This document shows positions 34,900 to 43,978 of a stretch of 64,000 nucleotides of DNA, one piece after another; position 1 is the first letter of the stretch; the number at the start of each line of letters is the position of its first letter. The DNA is from Alphaproteobacteria bacterium. GTDB taxonomy: Bacteria > Pseudomonadota > Alphaproteobacteria > CAAGCB01 > CAG-977. The stretch lies in NCBI GenBank assembly GCA_017480385.1, contig JAFVAT010000017.1, forward strand, positions 29,392 to 93,391, given 5' to 3'. Position numbers and translations under genes: made by a program. The notes below the pieces were generated by a model, which did not search any database, was not told the DNA's origin, and was given only the letters and a program-made list of their open reading frames with translations.

Positions 34900-35549
34900 T
34901 CATAATCAGAATTAGATACAATATTTTATATAAAAAAATCGTTTTTTAAAAATAGTTATAAAGTATAAATAGGGGGGGGGGGGGGGTAATAAATAATTTT
35001 TTTATATTTTTTAATTTTATAAAAAATATAATATATTATTTTATGTATTGGTTATATTATCTTGTTTTTTGTAAAAATAAGATAAATATATTTATTTTAA
35101 GTTTATTAAATATTTTAAATGTGTTTGTAGAAGAATACTTCTGAAAATTTTATCAAGAGTAGCAAAAAAAACAATAAAAAGATGAATAATATAATGAAGT
35201 TTTGCAAAAACTTCGCGGCATGGAAGAGCTCCTTTTTTTTTGAAATAAAATCGCCTTTATTGTCATGAATCTGAAAATTTTAGAAATATTAGGGAAATAT
35301 TGCAAAAAAATCTAAGTATTTTTACTTCTAACTTTTTTATAGAATATTTTGCGTCGATTTTTTAGAGTAAATACCACTTGATTTTTTATAATTCCATGTC
35401 AAATATGACAGTATATGCATATCATTTATTATGATACTTCTTTGACTTTAATCTCCTCTCCCTATATTGCAGCAAAAGGATTTTTCCCGAACATTGCCGT
35501 CAAGCTTCCGGAACCGCGGGTTTGGTACGTGATTTTCTGATGACAAAAA
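34900..35549. other. AT-rich gap with a G15 tract
   Basis: I see no gene in this stretch. It contains the G15 run at 34972-34986 and the short palindromic pieces GAAGTTTTGCAAAAACTTC near 35194 and TGTCAAATATGACA near 35398. Confidence 0.55.
34972..34986. repeat. Poly-G tract (G15)
   Basis: Fifteen consecutive G in otherwise AT-only sequence, about 200 bases upstream of the ankyrin gene start. Confidence 0.92.
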
Positions 35550-35575
35550 AAAGTCCCCGTTTTACAGGGGACTTT
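35550..35575 (-). terminator. Rho-independent terminator of the second HAD gene
   Basis: AAAGTCCCC/GGGGACTTT stem; on the minus strand a run of T follows. Confidence 0.85.
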
Positions 35576-35594
35576 CTGTTATTCAAAATAGGCT

Positions 35595-36590
35595 TTATCT
35601 GGATTTTTTAGCCGCTAAATGTTTCATTACTGCCGGACTGACTTTTTCCGCAGGCTTCTTTGTTTGAGTCTGTGCCTTTGCCTCTAAAGCCTTTTCCTGC
35701 GGCATGAAGCGATAATGTTTGCTTAAATCCTTAAATCCTTCCAAAACTTCTGTCGGGCGGTTCGTGTCGTTCATTTGTTCCAGATGTTCTGCTGTTGTCA
35801 GCTTGTAATTCGGATCCTGACAGAAGGTCCTGTAGCAACGGTTTGTCGCATCGTCAATAACCGTGCCGCCCTTCTGCCACGCATAATTCATGCCCAGCGT
35901 AATAGCCGCCGTTCCGTCAGAACGAATATTGTCACCAACCATGACCGCCGTAGACGGATCTTTTACCCCCATATCGTCCAAAATGCGCTGCATATTTTTC
36001 GGATTTGGCTTGTTAGTCTTCGGTTCCAGAATGACAAGTTTGTCGCCTAACGCATTGCGCAGTTCTTCCGCCTTGCCCTTTACCGGTTTATGAATGATCT
36101 GTCCGTCCTTCAGGTCGGGCAAAACATACAGACCATCAATCATATCCGCCGTAATGCCCATTTTAGCCAAGCGGGGAACGCAAACCGATTCGCGCGAATC
36201 CGTATAAAGAACGAATTTTGCTCCGGACGCCTTGATTTTATTGATTGTTGCGGCAACGCCTTCATATAATTCAGCTTTGCTTTTGTCCTTATCCCATTCG
36301 TGGAAAATCTTTTCCAGATTCTTTTCCATTTCAGGAGATGTCGGCTTTAAAGACGGCGTGCATTGCACGTCCAAACGCAAATCCTTGCCGATATAAGGGC
36401 CGGAAATGTGTTTCATGCTGTCGGGAACGTGCGCTAATAAATCCTGTTCAAGATCGGCGCGTTCACGACCGTACAAAGCGGCCAGTTTGTCCATGGCAAC
36501 GTCCAACGCATTGCCCCAAGCGCCGAATTTATCCGCGATTGTATTGTCAATATCACTGACGACCAAACTGATCGGTTTTTTATCAGACAT
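35595..36590 (-). CDS. HAD-superfamily hydrolase, paralogue of the gene at 4237-5289
   Basis: This 331-aa protein has motif I SDIDNTIADKF (nucleophile D13), motif II LYTDSRES, a lysine in KPNPKNMQRIL and motif IV VMVGDNIRSDG. The start MSDKKPISLVVSD and the end block GFKDLSKHYRF mirror the paralogue; the cap region between is much more divergent. The substrate is unknown. AAAGGGG lies upstream of the ATG and the unit ends in a clear terminator. Confidence 0.8.
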   Translation of the reverse strand: MSDKKPISLVVSDIDNTIADKFGAWGNALDVAMDKLAALYGRERADLEQDLLAHVPDSMKHISGPYIGKDLRLDVQCTPSLKPTSPEMEKNLEKIFHEWDKDKSKAELYEGVAATINKIKASGAKFVLYTDSRESVCVPRLAKMGITADMIDGLYVLPDLKDGQIIHKPVKGKAEELRNALGDKLVILEPKTNKPNPKNMQRILDDMGVKDPSTAVMVGDNIRSDGTAAITLGMNYAWQKGGTVIDDATNRCYRTFCQDPNYKLTTAEHLEQMNDTNRPTEVLEGFKDLSKHYRFMPQEKALEAKAQTQTKKPAEKVSPAVMKHLAAKKSR

Positions 36591-36821
36591 AATAAAGTAC
36601 CCCTTTAATGAATATCGATTACCCTTTTTATAACAAAGTTGATGAAAAAAGAAAAGAACTTTTTTGTCTATAGACGGAAAAAGAGAGCTTTTTCATGAAA
36701 GAATGATTTTTCGCTCTTTTTTTTAAGGCTGTTTTGCTTTTCAAACAAAAAAGAACAGTTCCTTTTTTGAAGACGTTGAAGGGTAGACAAAATGTAAAAA
36801 GAACCTGTCAGCGCAAATCTG

Positions 36822-38645
36822 TCATTTCCGGATAAAAAGAGGAGGCTTTTGTTCCTCCTCTGCCGCGGAATCGGAACATTTTGAAAAATCAACATAATAC
36901 AGCAAATAGGGGGGAGGTACGTTTCTGTTTTGCGTGATGCCGCAGGGAAGGTCTGATTCCAAAACCAGACGGCGGTACAGAAAATCGGCATTTTTCGGAA
37001 TTCCCAAAAGGGATGAACGCATGTTCATATTGTAAAAAATGCTTGGACGCGTTGATATTTTTAAATGCAGCAGGATCGCTTTGACTCGATGTTTTTTCAT
37101 TAATCTGAGTGCTTGCCGGTAATCGCGGTCGTAAAGGATCCAAAAGCCATCCCAAATTCCTTCGATATTTCTGTGATAAGGGGACCCGATTGCTTTTTCT
37201 TCAAGCGTCCAAACAATTTCCGGTCCTAAAAAAGTGGTTGATAACACACTGCCTTCTCCGTTTGGCATATAAGGTTTAAGAGAAGCCATTGACGGGCGCC
37301 GGCTGTGGAGTAGTGATCGGTTGACCGAAATGTAATTAATGCCCAAATAAGCTGCAAAACAAACGTATAAAACAAGAATGATCCAGCCTTGTTTCCTTTC
37401 TGACAGCCCAAATCGCTTTAAACGCAGCGCAAAAGCCAAAACTAACGGGAATGGCACAAATAAAGAAGATAAGCGGGAAAATCTGACCGATTCTATCGTT
37501 AATCCCGTTAAAAAGGCCAAAGGAATAAACGTCAGGATTAAAACAGATCGTTGATATGCATTGCAGAACTTGAAAATAATCAAAGCGATGAGCGCGCTGA
37601 AAAGGGAGGGCCAAGTCCCTAAGAAGAAAATGACTTTATTTTTTAATCCTGACTGCAATTCGACGACATTATCGGCCCAAATTTCCCGAATATGGGAAGG
37701 AAAGTAAGGTTTGAGGACAATCGGCAGCGGATAAATGATCAGCAACAGAGCGATGAAAAAAACTGTCAGCAGCAGCAGGACCGCGCTTTTGCGCCAGAAA
37801 TTCGACAGTCTTTGTTTCGCTTCAGCTTTTTCGAGAATTGCCATCGCCGCCGTTGTCAAACCGATCACCAAAACCAGCAAAAAAGAAAGGCGACCGTTAT
37901 CCGGAAAAAAGAAGCCTTCGTACGGCGGATTTATAATCAAACAGACCAGTGCGCTGATAAAATAGTAAAAATAGTAAACGGTGCAGGTTTTTACGCTTTC
38001 TTTGTTCATTAAAAACAATAGAATCAGTCCTGTCAGCAGCGCGTAGGAAATCAATAATCCCTCGACAGAGGTCCAAAGGCACAATCCTGCGCTGATGCCG
38101 GCGATGTGCAGGTATTTAATTTCTCTTTTTTCCAAATAATGCAGCAAGCCGCCAATCAAAATAAATGCAAACAGAGCCGTTACCACATGGTGATCCGGTT
38201 TGATCAGGATATATGTTTCTGATACCGAAGGCTGAATGAAAAATAAGCATAAACCGATCAGGCGCAAAAAAGGCGAAGCAACCGGCTTCAGGGCCCAAAC
38301 CAAAGCCAGCGCGGACAGGACTAAAATACCGACCTGATAGATATAGCCGCCCCAATAAACGGCTTCTTTGAGCGGAAAAAATAAAAATGCGGGCAGAGAA
38401 AAAAGCAGCCAGAATATATCGGTAATGCGCGTAAAATGCAAAATTTCGCCAAAGGGATAGTTTGTATGCATATAAGGTATTTCCGCCCAATTTTTCGATT
38501 GGATCAGGTCTAAAACACGTCTGGCATGCGTATAATTGTCCGTATCCGGATAAAGAGGGCTTATTTCGGGCAGGACAATCAGTTGAGTAATTAAAACAAA
38601 AAGAGCTGTTAACGGATATTCATATTTTTTGTAAAAAGCATACAT
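36822..38645 (-). CDS. STT3/GT-C-like membrane glycosyltransferase-type protein
   Basis: This 607-aa protein has about eleven membrane helices and a C-terminal soluble domain of about 130 residues. The first loop has the acidic motif YPDTDNYTHARRVLD. A second loop, KPDHHVVTA, is like the catalytic acidic loops of oligosaccharyltransferase STT3/PglB and other GT-C enzymes. The WWD motif of true oligosaccharyltransferases is not seen, so the reaction is open. I chose ATG 38645 with AAAGG upstream; the frame is open to a TTG at 38699. It follows tldD after a 71-base gap. Confidence 0.65.
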   Translation of the reverse strand: MYAFYKKYEYPLTALFVLITQLIVLPEISPLYPDTDNYTHARRVLDLIQSKNWAEIPYMHTNYPFGEILHFTRITDIFWLLFSLPAFLFFPLKEAVYWGGYIYQVGILVLSALALVWALKPVASPFLRLIGLCLFFIQPSVSETYILIKPDHHVVTALFAFILIGGLLHYLEKREIKYLHIAGISAGLCLWTSVEGLLISYALLTGLILLFLMNKESVKTCTVYYFYYFISALVCLIINPPYEGFFFPDNGRLSFLLVLVIGLTTAAMAILEKAEAKQRLSNFWRKSAVLLLLTVFFIALLLIIYPLPIVLKPYFPSHIREIWADNVVELQSGLKNKVIFFLGTWPSLFSALIALIIFKFCNAYQRSVLILTFIPLAFLTGLTIESVRFSRLSSLFVPFPLVLAFALRLKRFGLSERKQGWIILVLYVCFAAYLGINYISVNRSLLHSRRPSMASLKPYMPNGEGSVLSTTFLGPEIVWTLEEKAIGSPYHRNIEGIWDGFWILYDRDYRQALRLMKKHRVKAILLHLKISTRPSIFYNMNMRSSLLGIPKNADFLYRRLVLESDLPCGITQNRNVPPPYLLYYVDFSKCSDSAAEEEQKPPLFIRK

Positions 38646-38716
38646 CGGCCTTTTATCCTTTTTATTATTTTTCTCAGAGGATATGTAAAAAAAGGCCAAA
38701 CGTCAATAAAAGCCGG

Positions 38717-40147
38717 TTATCCGGCGCCGCCAACCGTAATTTTAGCAATGCGTACAGACGGCTGGCCGACGCCGACGGGGACCATTTGTCCGCCTTTGCC
38801 GCAGGAACCGATGCCGTTGTCCAAGCAAGAATCTTTTGCAATCATATCAATGCTGTTCATAACTTCAATGCCGCTGCCGATCAGTGTGGCATCTTTAATC
38901 GGGGCGGTTAATTTGCCGTTTTCGATTAAATAGGCCTCGGAAGACGTAAAAACAAATTTGCCGGAGGTAATATCGACCTGTCCGCCGTGAAAAGACTTTG
39001 CATAAACGCCTTTTTTAACAGAAGCAATCAATTCCTGCGGTTCTTTGTCGCCGGCTGTCATAAACGTATTTGTCATGCGAACCTGCGGGGCGCAGGAAAA
39101 TGATTCCCGGCGTCCGTTGCCGGTTGGCTGTCGGTTCATCAGGCGGGCATTCATGCGGTCCAGCATATAGTTTTTTAAAATGCCGTCCTCGATTAAAACA
39201 GTTCGCTGAGATGCTGTGCCTTCATCATCAATGCTGAGAGACCCGCGCCGATCGGGCAGCGTACCGTCATCAATGACGGTAATGCCTTTTGCCGCCACCT
39301 GTTCACCGATTTTTCCGGTGAAAACAGAAGAACCCTTGCGGTTGAAGTCTCCCTCCAAACCATGACCGACAGCTTCGTGCAATAAAACGCCGCACCAGCC
39401 GGGACCTAAAACAACGGGCATTTCTCCGGCAGGGGCAGGAACGGAATCAAGATTGACCAAAGCCGTGCGCAGCGCCTCATCAGCGGCTTCTTTCCATACG
39501 GTTTCACTGACAATACGGTCATATGTGTACCGCCCGCCCATGCCGAAAGCACCGCTTTCCATTTTATCGCCGTTTTTGACTATGACCGAAATGTTCAATA
39601 AAACCAAAGGCCGGATATCCGCTGTTTCCCGTCCATCGGCGCCGATGATTTTGACAGCCTGCCATTCACCGGACAGGGAGGCGGAAACCTGTGTGACCTT
39701 GGGATCTTTCGAACGCAGGTAGTAATCTATGTTTTTCATCAAGGCGACTTTTTCTTCAAACGGAATCAAAGGCAGGGGATTCCTGTCCGTATACAAAGCT
39801 TTTGCCGGCAAAAGAGAAGGGATAAACAAAACGGCGTCGGTATGATTTGATTTGATCGGCTGAACGCTTTGAGCCGCCTGCCGCAAAGCGGAAAGCGACA
39901 GATTATTGGAAATGGCATAGGCATAAGTATCATCATAGACGGCTCTTAATCCGAAACCGGCAGAGGCATCAAACGAAGATGTTTTAATGCGGCCGTCATC
40001 AAGAGTGATCCGTTCTGAAAAACGGTGCTCCATAAACAACTCGCCGTCATGACAGCCGTATAAAGCATCTCGGACTGTTTTAATGGTCTGTTCTTTATCC
40101 ATATGAGCAAAAAATAACTCGTCGGTCTGCTTTTGTGCGTTCATCAT
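38717..40147 (-). CDS. tldD: Metalloprotease TldD
   Basis: TldD forms a heterodimer with TldE/PmbA. It degrades unfolded peptides and matures small peptides such as microcins and CcdA. The 476-aa protein has the zinc motif HEAVGHGLEGD and GxG-rich C-terminal half (GIGSCGKGGQMVPVGVGQPS). ATG 40147 has GAAAGG upstream; a second in-frame ATG lies at 40159. No pmbA is in the window. Confidence 0.93.
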   Translation of the reverse strand: MMNAQKQTDELFFAHMDKEQTIKTVRDALYGCHDGELFMEHRFSERITLDDGRIKTSSFDASAGFGLRAVYDDTYAYAISNNLSLSALRQAAQSVQPIKSNHTDAVLFIPSLLPAKALYTDRNPLPLIPFEEKVALMKNIDYYLRSKDPKVTQVSASLSGEWQAVKIIGADGRETADIRPLVLLNISVIVKNGDKMESGAFGMGGRYTYDRIVSETVWKEAADEALRTALVNLDSVPAPAGEMPVVLGPGWCGVLLHEAVGHGLEGDFNRKGSSVFTGKIGEQVAAKGITVIDDGTLPDRRGSLSIDDEGTASQRTVLIEDGILKNYMLDRMNARLMNRQPTGNGRRESFSCAPQVRMTNTFMTAGDKEPQELIASVKKGVYAKSFHGGQVDITSGKFVFTSSEAYLIENGKLTAPIKDATLIGSGIEVMNSIDMIAKDSCLDNGIGSCGKGGQMVPVGVGQPSVRIAKITVGGAG

Positions 40148-40274
40148 GATGCCTTTCATCTTTTTTAACGGTTTCCCTATATATTAAAAATAATTTTGCA
40201 AAAAAATGCTTTAAGAAAATAAGGCGTAATGCAAATTTTTTATAAAGCATCAAAAAAATAAAGGAGAATAAAGC

Positions 40275-41126
40275 ATGTTTCCTTTGATCGGTTTATGCGT
40301 TGTGATCGGCAGTGTTGCGGGCGGCTATTTATGGGGCGGCGGCCATTTCAATGTTTTATGGCAGCCAGGTGAGTTTTTAATTATCGGAGGGGCAGCTTTT
40401 GGTGCTTTTTTGATTTCCAACCCTCCCAGCGTTGTTTTTGCGACATTTAAAACTTTGCCGCGTATTTTTAAGGGACCGCGCTATACTAAAAAGAGTTTTG
40501 CGGAAGCTCTGGGTATGTTTTACGTTTTCTTTCGTTTGGCCAAGTCAAAAGGAAATATGGCGTTGGAAGCTCATGTTGAAAAACCGGAGAACAGCGATAT
40601 CTTTAAAAAATTCCCGTTGATTATGAAAGATCACGAGGCAATGGATTTTATGACGGGATATATGCGGCTGCTGACTTTCGGTACTTTAGCACCGCATGAA
40701 GCGGAGGCCGTGATCGATGCGGAAATGGAAGGAATTATGCATGAAAAAGAGGCGCTTTCCGCCGGACTGAACCGCGTAGCCGATGCCTTGCCCGGTTTGG
40801 GAATTGTGGCGGCGGTGCTGGGGGTGATCCACACAATGGGCGCGCTGAATGAACCGCCGGAAGTTTTGGGCGGCCTGATCGGCGCGGCTTTGGTAGGAAC
40901 CTTTTTCGGGGTGCTGATGGCCTATGGCTTTGTGGCGCCTTTATCCGCTGCCGTGGCTAATACGCTGAATCCGGAACTGGAGTATCTGAATTTGATCAAA
41001 GCGGCTTTGTTGGGACATATTCAGGGCTATGCTCCTCAGGTTTCCGTTGAATTTGCGCGCAAATCTCTGCCGCCTGATGTTCGGCCAAGCTTTGCGGAAA
41101 TTGACGCCATGTGTGAAAAACTGTAA
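40275..41126 (+). CDS. motA: Flagellar motor stator protein MotA
   Basis: MotA with MotB forms the proton-driven stator around the flagellar motor in the inner membrane. The 283-aa protein has four helices: residues about 1-20, 33-50, and the pair around 170-220 with GLGIVAAVLGVIHTMGAL and GTFFGVLMAYGFVAPL. The cytoplasmic loop holds the charged LAPHEAEAVIDAEME region. AAAGGAG precedes the ATG. motB starts 14 bases after the stop. Confidence 0.95.
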   Translation: MFPLIGLCVVIGSVAGGYLWGGGHFNVLWQPGEFLIIGGAAFGAFLISNPPSVVFATFKTLPRIFKGPRYTKKSFAEALGMFYVFFRLAKSKGNMALEAHVEKPENSDIFKKFPLIMKDHEAMDFMTGYMRLLTFGTLAPHEAEAVIDAEMEGIMHEKEALSAGLNRVADALPGLGIVAAVLGVIHTMGALNEPPEVLGGLIGAALVGTFFGVLMAYGFVAPLSAAVANTLNPELEYLNLIKAALLGHIQGYAPQVSVEFARKSLPPDVRPSFAEIDAMCEKL

Positions 41127-41140
41127 CGAAGGAGGGGAGT

Positions 41141-42064
41141 ATGTCTGATCTGGAGCGCCCTGTCGTCGTTAAACGGGTTAAAAAGGGATCCCATGCACCG
41201 CACGGCGGATCGTGGAAAGTGGCCTATGCCGACTTTATGACGGCAATGATGGCTTTCTTTTTGCTTATGTGGATATTGCAGACGACAACGAAAGAACAGC
41301 GTGCCGGCATTGCGCAGTACTTTACAACGGGTTCCATTATGGATTCGGCGACCGCCGGCGGGGAAACAATTCTGACCGGCGGCATGGAAACTCTGGAAAC
41401 AACGGAAGCCATGCAGGCTCTGCCTTTTGCCGGTTTTGACGGGTCTAACGAATTTCCGGAACTGGCGCCGCAAAGAGAGCGCTTGATCCAACAGGAAAAA
41501 GATATGTTTGATCGGGCGCGGATCGCTTTGGAAGAAGCCATGCGTTCGGATCCCGCTTTAATGGAACTGCATGACAGTTTGGTTGTGTCGGAAACAAAAG
41601 AGGGGCTGCAAATCCAGTTGATAGATCAGCTGAACCGATCGATTTTTAACAGCGGTTCCGATGATTTGACGCCCAGCGGAATCCGTCTGACCAATTTGCT
41701 GGCTCGAATTTTAAAGAAATTGCCGCATAATTTAGCCGTTGAAGGCCATACGGACGCCGTTTTGTTCAAAGAGAAAAAAGATTATTCAAATTGGGAGCTG
41801 TCTTCTGACCGCGCACTGGCTTTCAGACGTATGCTGATAAAATTGGGCATAGCAGATAAACGGATTACGCGCGTTGTCGGCAAAGCTTCGACGCAGCTCT
41901 ATTTGAAAAAAAATCCGGAGGCGCCTCAAAATCGCCGGATCAGCATTATTTTATTATCGTTGGCACAGCAGGAAAATGAACCTGAACCAGAAACGAAAGA
42001 AGAAGATCTGACAATATTTTTGAAAGCGGCCAGTCCTTTCGGAGGAAGCGCGGCTGCGAAATAA
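41141..42064 (+). CDS. motB: Flagellar motor stator protein MotB
   Basis: This 307-aa protein has one membrane helix with the proton-carrying aspartate D31 (VAYADFMTAMMAFFLLMWIL). A plug region and a periplasmic OmpA-like peptidoglycan-binding domain follow, with LAVEGHTDAV and LSSDRALAFRRML. AAGGAGGGGAG precedes the ATG. No other flagellar gene is in the window, so the stator pair is encoded apart from any flagellar cluster. Confidence 0.95.
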   Translation: MSDLERPVVVKRVKKGSHAPHGGSWKVAYADFMTAMMAFFLLMWILQTTTKEQRAGIAQYFTTGSIMDSATAGGETILTGGMETLETTEAMQALPFAGFDGSNEFPELAPQRERLIQQEKDMFDRARIALEEAMRSDPALMELHDSLVVSETKEGLQIQLIDQLNRSIFNSGSDDLTPSGIRLTNLLARILKKLPHNLAVEGHTDAVLFKEKKDYSNWELSSDRALAFRRMLIKLGIADKRITRVVGKASTQLYLKKNPEAPQNRRISIILLSLAQQENEPEPETKEEDLTIFLKAASPFGGSAAAK

Positions 42065-42133
42065 TTTTTTGACAAGGTTCTTGTTGAACCGCTTCAAAGG
42101 GGAAACAACGGCTTTTATGTAGATATTTCCCTT

Positions 42134-42613
42134 AAATTACCCAAATAAAAACCTCCCCGAAGGGAGGCTTTTATTTTGGTAGAATCAGAGGGACGCGTCG
42201 TTTGAAAACGACGATACCGCGCGCGCAATGCGCTTGCGCCTTTCGCTGAAAACAGTCCGCCGGACTGTTTTCTTAACGCTCAAGCCCTCTTAGGGTTCAA
42301 GTCCCGCTCTATGTAAATTACCCAAATAAAAACCTCCCCGAAGGGAGGCTTTTATTTTGGTAGGTCCAGAGGGACGCGCCGTTTAAGAAACGACGATATC
42401 GCGCGCGCAATGCGCTTGCGCCTTTCGCTAAAAACAGTCCACTGGACTGTTTTCTTAACGCTCAAGCTCTCTTAGGGTTCAAGTCCCGCTCTATGTAAAT
42501 TACCCAAATAAAAACCTCCCCGAAGGGAGGCTTTTATTTTGGTAGGTCCAGAGGGACGCGTCGTTTAAGAAACGACGATATCGCGCGCGCAATGCGCTTG
42601 CGCCTTTCGCTAA
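42134..42613. repeat. Tandem array of about 181-bp structured units, third unit truncated
   Basis: Unit 1 is 42134-42314 (181 bp), unit 2 is 42315-42496 (182 bp) and unit 3 is 42497-42613 (117 bp, cut). Each begins AAATTACCCAAATAAAA and then has CCTCCCCGAAGGGAGG with T-rich flanks on both strands; read on the minus strand this is a UUCG-loop terminator. Further stems are CGTCGTTT/AAACGACG, AAAACAGTCC/GGACTGTTTT (loop GCC or ACT), and AGCCCT/AGGGTT. An outer pair AGAGGGAC with GTCCCGCTCT closes the set in each full unit. There is no open frame. A noncoding RNA or a cruciform DNA element are both possible. Confidence 0.85.
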
Positions 42614-42660
42614 TGTAGCGCGCAAGATGATTTTAACCGGAACGCGACTTAGTTTTAACT
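42614..42660. other. Right terminus of the prophage with transposase-site-like repeats
   Basis: The junction is GCTAA|TGTAGCG. Inside the end, GCGCAAGATGATTTTAACC (from 42621) and GCGACTTAGTTTTAACT (from about 42645) resemble each other and could be end-binding repeats, as at Mu R1/R2. The sequence is not the Mu consensus, so binding is inferred. Confidence 0.55.
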
Positions 42661-42682
42661 TTTTTGAACCGGCTCTTTTATC

Positions 42683-42723
42683 AAAACGCAGGATAGATTT
42701 AATTTAAAATTATCCTGCGTTTT
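42683..42723. terminator. 13-bp perfect inverted repeat near the prophage end
   Basis: AAAACGCAGGATA (42683-42695) and TATCCTGCGTTTT (42711-42723) form a 13-bp stem with a 15-base AT-only loop. TTTT lies at the 3' edge on either strand. It may be a bidirectional terminator shielding the gene at 42799 or a protein-binding site. Confidence 0.55.
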
Positions 42724-42798
42724 CCTATCGAAATGACTGGACTTCCTCTTTGAATGGAGCGTCAATGTTTTTAACAAAACGATAAAAGGACGCATACT

Positions 42799-43101
42799 AT
42801 GAAAACAAGACAATTTAAACCGGTCGATATAATCCACCTTAAAAACTTTGGATTAAGCGTTGAAGAAACAAATAATTTAACCGATACATTTGAACGTCTT
42901 ATAAAGAACACTCTTTCTTCTTTAATTTCTTACGCAGAAATCAACACCGGAGACTTCTTCTTAAACGATAAGCCTATTTATTTAATCAAGTTTGAACGTC
43001 TTTTTAACCAGCGGGATCTGGAACAATGGAAAGCCTCTTTTTATAACGGAAACAAACTTAAATTAGAAATCCTCGGACAGTTGAAAAAAGGCGGTCGATA
43101 A
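42799..43101 (+). CDS. Unknown 100-aa protein at the prophage right end, opposite to the late operon
   Basis: This 100-aa protein is basic at both ends with a helical middle (LSVEETNNLTDTFERLIKNTL). I recognise no family. AAAGGACG stands ahead of the ATG and a terminator follows, so it is a self-contained unit of the sort found as a moron next to phage ends. It could be lysogeny-expressed. Base composition is closer to the host than to the late genes. Confidence 0.55.
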   Translation: MKTRQFKPVDIIHLKNFGLSVEETNNLTDTFERLIKNTLSSLISYAEINTGDFFLNDKPIYLIKFERLFNQRDLEQWKASFYNGNKLKLEILGQLKKGGR

Positions 43102-43115
43102 AGACCGCCTTTTCT
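43088..43115 (+). terminator. Rho-independent terminator of the right-end gene
   Basis: GGCGGTC/GACCGCC stem with a GATAAA loop followed by TTTTCTTG; the stem overlaps the last codons of the gene. Confidence 0.85.
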
Positions 43116-43156
43116 TGTAAATCGAAAACCGCGCGCTAGGCGCGTGGGTGTCTATT

Positions 43157-43978
43157 TTAGTTGGAAATAATCAATTCCGACGTGTGTTTTGCGCTTTCGT
43201 TGTTGATGCTATACGTCACATCGGCTTGCTCGATGGTAAAGGCTTTGAACAATTCTCGAACTTGCGGCACATCGTTTAAAGACAGGATAAACCGCCCTTT
43301 AATACCGGTTAAAACGTCCTTTAAGCGTTCAAAATCTGAACGGCGAAAGATGCCTTTGCCGTAGTCTGTTTCATTTCCCCAATAAGGCGGGTCAAGATAA
43401 AACAGCGTGTCTTTTGTATCGTAGTGCCGGATAAACGCTTCAAAATCTTCCTGTTCTATCGTGACGCTTGCCAGCCGTTCAGCGACCGCACGGAGTCGAT
43501 CTTTTATCTTGACGAAGTTGAACCGTGCCGGACGGTCGATTGAAACACCGAAAGCCTGATGCGTCAATTTCCCGCCGAAAGCCACACTTTGCAGATAGAG
43601 AAAGCGAACGGCGCGTTCGATTTCCGTCAGCGTTTCAGCCGGCGTTTGTTTCAACCGGTAAAACTCTTGCCGCGCCGCCAGCCGGAACTCGACACAGCGG
43701 CAGAGTTCTTCGGGATGCTTTCGCACGATGCGGTATAAATTGACAAGTTCGCCGTTGATGTCGTTGATGATTTCGGCTTTCGGGATCTGCGTCCGCCGCA
43801 GGAAAATGCCGCCCATACCGACAAAAGGCTCGGCGTAGATTTTATGCGGCGTTTGTTCGATTTTAGCCACGATTCTTTTAGAAAGACGAAACTTACCCCC
43901 AAGATAGGGGGCAAGCGGCACTACCCGTGCGGGGACCGTTTTCTTTGTTTTTTCTGATAATTCAGTTATGTTTTTCAT
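43157..43978 (-). CDS. D12-class DNA adenine N6-methyltransferase
   Basis: This 273-aa Dam-type methylase has the SAM-binding motif I APYLGGKFRLSKRI with EPFVGMGGIF, and the catalytic DPPY in YLDPPYWGNETDY near residue 195. It methylates adenine in phage or host DNA, presumably protecting phage DNA from restriction; the site is unknown. It takes the place of mom in Mu. Its ribosome site AAGGAG lies inside the com gene, which overlaps its start by 17 bases. Confidence 0.93.
   Translation of the reverse strand: MKNITELSEKTKKTVPARVVPLAPYLGGKFRLSKRIVAKIEQTPHKIYAEPFVGMGGIFLRRTQIPKAEIINDINGELVNLYRIVRKHPEELCRCVEFRLAARQEFYRLKQTPAETLTEIERAVRFLYLQSVAFGGKLTHQAFGVSIDRPARFNFVKIKDRLRAVAERLASVTIEQEDFEAFIRHYDTKDTLFYLDPPYWGNETDYGKGIFRRSDFERLKDVLTGIKGRFILSLNDVPQVRELFKAFTIEQADVTYSINNESAKHTSELIISN

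Noticed and set aside
42134..42496. tRNA genes in the repeats (GGGTTCAAGTCCC looks like a T-arm; TCTACCA on the minus strand like a 3' end)
   Set aside because: Only three pairs form in the supposed T-stem, no matching acceptor strand is found and no anticodon arm fits.
42134..42613. CRISPR array or integron attC sites
   Set aside because: Units repeat over their whole length with no short repeat plus unique spacer pattern, and neither Cas genes nor an integrase or attC core sites are seen.
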